From the NCBI RefSeq assembly GCF_036324505.1, contig NC_086361.1, positions 2,420,916 to 2,484,915 of the forward strand: a stretch of 64,000 bases of DNA. Direction: 5' to 3'. The first letter of the stretch is position 1, and every line of letters begins with the position of its first letter. Below the pieces are notes generated by a model. That model ran no database searches and was not told the DNA's origin. It worked only from the letters and a program-made list of their open reading frames with translations. Positions 61,141-64,000 of the stretch are shown piece after piece. The stretch comes from Eleginops maclovinus (taxonomy: Eukaryota; Chordata; Actinopteri; Perciformes; Eleginopidae). The translations under genes were made by a program, and so were the position numbers.

Positions 61141-64000
61141 CTGGTTTTTTTGTTCTTTAATGACCGTACATTATCCAGCTTATTACATGGCTACATACTA
61201 ATTAAATCAACAAATTGACCACAGTATTAATTTATTTTATTGATTTCAAAATGATCATATTGCTTCCGCTAATAAAAACATTTGGGGTTCCACTGCATAC
61301 CAACAGCTGGAACTGCAGCGACAGCTTTGGTCCCTTGATCAGAGTGTCTGCCTTAGCAGTGGTCTGCTGCAGGAAAACAGCAGACCAAATTGACCAATCA
61401 GAATCAAGTATTCAACTATGCCATGTATAAAGTAGGTTCAGAATATGAATGTGGATAAGTGTTATCTGCCTGATGATTTGAGATTGTCTTCATGTCAATG
61501 CATCTAACTAAATATTAATATGACGAGGTCCTGCACTAGACCACACAGGGTGTGGATCATACAGTAGCCAGGCCTACTGGAGAAGGAGCTAAGCTCTCGT
61601 GCGTCCTTCTCCTATTTCCTGGGATTCATTTCAATCTGTTATGGGGTCTCCAAAGTGCTTCTATCGTGAGTGTTAGATTATTGATTGATCTCCCTTTCCA
61701 CAACTCCTCTGACTGAGAGCCGCCTGCTCTCCCTGCTTGCTGTGTGGTATAAGTGATGTGTGATGACTGTCAAAATGCTCGTCTGGAATAAATGAAGCCA
61801 AGGAACTTCATTACCCTTCGTCTCTGGTGTGTCATTAACCAAACGCTCTACATTTTGGGCTCTGGCTCCATTGTCAGACTCAGGCTTTTTCACAGGACAG
61901 AAAACAATGAAGTAGCAATGAGCTCCGGCTGTGAGCTGCACCCTGAGAGGAGTTCATGCAGAGAGCCTTAAGCCTTGTTGTAGTTCAAACAACAAAGTCC
62001 ATTCTGTATTAGACATCCACTTCTAACCCTCCTCCAGAACACATTCTGAAGGACAGAGCAGCTCCCTAGGCTTCAGAACGGCTCAGTGGGGTAGTGCTGA
62101 AAATAGCTGCAGCAAGGCATGACAGGATACAGTACGTGACATAATGTGTTCCAGCCCGTACTACTGCCAACAGCCTGTACCCAACGGGGGGGTCTCTGTG
62201 AACATGCTTTAGTGTCCATGGAACAATGCTATCTTAATGTATGATTTTACCCCTCACCTAAAGGTTAAGCACATTGAGAATTATTAGCTTTTTTTCTTCT
62301 TCTGAAATAAATTATTAGTTGAACCTCTGCATCACAGAAGGAACTGAATGGCATATGAAAACTAGAGCCAGCTAAACACAGTTTTTGCTGGCTAAGAAAG
62401 TCATGGGAAAAGAGTAAGATGAGTTATAAGTGTTTATATATATAAAGCCTCTGCTATTGCTATTATATCAAGTGTATGCATCCCCAGATGTGTTGAACAA
62501 ATAAAAAAACATACTGTTCATTTTTATTATAATTTATAGTCTTGCCAGGGCTTAAAGCAAGACGTCTTGAGGTGGGCAGTACATTAGAGGTCATAGGGTC
62601 ATGAAAGCTTGTTTCTAGTCACTAAATGTGATGTGGTCTGCCTTTTAGATTCTGTGAAAGGTGACATTATGGCCTGAGCACGGTAACTTCCCATGGTTCT
62701 GACGGCTTACTATTCTGAACCCCCAATAGCGTGAAAAATGTCCCACTGGACTGAAAGCCCACTTGTCTGACAGCCATTATCCAGAAAAACCCAAAGCCAT
62801 TGTTCTAAAGGGCCATTTCTGAATGAAGAACACAGAGTAAAGCTGCATAGCGAGAGAGCCATGTGATGAAAACAGCCAGTTATTTTTTATTTCTATGGTT
62901 ACGTCCCCTGCTAGCTTGCGCCGCTACATACAGCTGCCATCTGATTGGTTGCTTGTAAAAAGGTCAGCAGTAAGCTAATAAGGTGGAAATAATTCCAATT
63001 CTGAGCGCGGTGCTAGCAAACAACTTGCAATTCTGTTGAGGTCGGGCGAAAACAATCTTCCTTTCCTGTGAGGTAATTTATTTTCTAATGCAGTGTTTTG
63101 TTAACTATAATTAAGTATGAACAAGTTGTATGTTTTACTTTAAATATAGGTTGTATTTTTAGAGATATGGTTCCTTCAGAACAATGGCCGTTTGTTTATA
63201 GGATAATAGGCTGCCAGATAAATGTGCTTCCCATCCGCTGGGACTTTTTTCTCTTACATGGTCCATTAACCCCCTTTTTCAGCTGAGTGAGATCTGTATT
63301 TAGATGTATTAACTGGATGAGTAAATGCACATGTTGGTGCTGGAATACTGTGAGATCACATCAGCCAGGCTCGCATTCTGATCCAATCTCAGAAATGTAG
63401 GAATGCAAGTGAGGAAAATGATCCTCGTAACTTCCTCTGCTAATTTAAGGCACCCATCAGAAATCAACAGCTTCCCTAAAAGGAGCATGCAACGTCCCTT
63501 CTTTGATTTTCCTGATGTTGGTGCTGGAATTGTTCTTTTTTGGTAGTGCAGGAGGAAAGGAGAAATGGTACACCGATATTTGTTTTCTCCTTGACCCATC
63601 CATCTTTAAGCAGTTGACCCCACAGTGTCACAACAGAGCCGGCCAGCTAACCAATTAGAGCAGACTGGGCTCAGATTTCAGACAGAGGGTGAAAAGAGGC
63701 ATGCAGCACAGGCAGTATGAGAAACATAAAGAGCTTTTTGAACATTAAAGCATGGAGACATGTCATAGAAGAGAAACTACATCCTCATTTCAATCTGAAG
63801 ATTAGCATAATAGGGCCCTTTAAGTACCACTCTTATACGACTTTGTCTAATAAGGTTAAGTGGAACAAATTTTGCATCCCCAGCAGAACTAAAGCTCCAA
63901 TCCCCACGTCCCCCCTGTTATCTCTCCCACAGCTGGCCTCCACCCAAGGCCTGCTGGTGCCAGTTGAATTGTTGACTGAAGTTAATGTGGTGATGATTAC
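61141..64000. other. Mostly unassigned single-copy sequence
   Basis: Nearly 3 kb with balanced composition and no transposon ends. ORFs are short and unconvincing. 62880-63080 has an inverted CCAAT box (ATTGG, 62944) and a GC-rich patch before a GTAATT donor-like site at 63073. The last 68 bases follow a good acceptor (TCTCTCCCACAG to 63932) and are open to the window end. Neither is strong enough to call an exon. Confidence 0.35.

Noticed and set aside
60923..61201. Leucine/glycine repeat protein on the plus strand
   Set aside because: Translation of the 33-bp minisatellite; both strands are open for the same trivial reason.
62880..63080. Alternative promoter and first exon
   Set aside because: Only a CCAAT-type box and a weak donor are visible; too little to annotate.
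1..64000. tRNA, rRNA or other structural RNA genes
   Set aside because: I looked for tRNA A/B boxes and rRNA cores while reading and saw none that I could support; a covariance-model scan would be needed to exclude them.

Overview
The window reads as teleost fish nuclear DNA, probably from a percomorph. It carries a fish-type NLR-C (NLRC3-like) receptor fragment, one exon of a protein 4.1-family gene, and a typical teleost set of mobile elements: Rex1, Rex3 (RTE), L2-like LINEs, a further CR1/Rex1-clade LINE, Tc1/mariner, many hAT transposons and a Ty3/gypsy element. There is no prokaryotic gene organisation. About three quarters of the sequence is mobile DNA, and a 500-base run of N (37781-38280) is an assembly gap.

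Layout. 1-1050: 5' end of a Ty3/gypsy element on the minus strand (LTR, tRNA-Lys-type primer site, gag fused to RT by an internal deletion). 1051-4761: broken hAT transposons, one inserted into another, two pieces lying head to head. 4858-12888: copy A of a segmental duplication (L2 LINE, tandem module array, spacer, Rex3 LINE); copy B lies at 47533-56352 in the same orientation. 14107-17106: decayed NLR-C gene. 17411-18255: small non-autonomous hAT with a near-perfect target duplication. 19357-21890: internally deleted L2-like LINE. 22720-28146: element with 26-bp perfect terminal inverted repeats, split by a structurally complete hAT (23702-28057) that has a perfect 8-bp target duplication and a two-exon, uninterrupted transposase. 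28310-29427: another hAT with a perfect 8-bp duplication. 29868-32592 and 35020-36822: two decayed relatives of the complete hAT. 33783-33894: the protein 4.1-like exon, the only convincing host coding exon apart from the NLR remnant. 38281-46963: nest of Tc1/mariner pieces, two copies of one CR1/Rex1-clade LINE, and a Rex1 interrupted by one of those LINEs and by a 472-bp LTR-like insertion. 56423-60325: a hAT 5' fragment, then a BED-finger hAT transposase gene with several lesions and two long-inverted-repeat elements in its first intron. 60926-64000: simple repeats, a 33-bp minisatellite and mostly unassigned single-copy sequence.

Functionally, little here appears to encode a working host protein. 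The exon at 33783 suggests that at least part of the window lies inside introns of a plus-strand 4.1-family gene. The best candidates for live activity are the hAT at 23702-28057 and, less likely, the long open RT frame at 38675-40660. Everything else shows frameshifts, stops, truncation or internal deletion. I found no undescribed multi-gene system. The most unusual structures are the young-looking nested hAT, the diverged module array inside the segmental duplication, and a hAT copy that lost one terminus exactly up to its target duplication.
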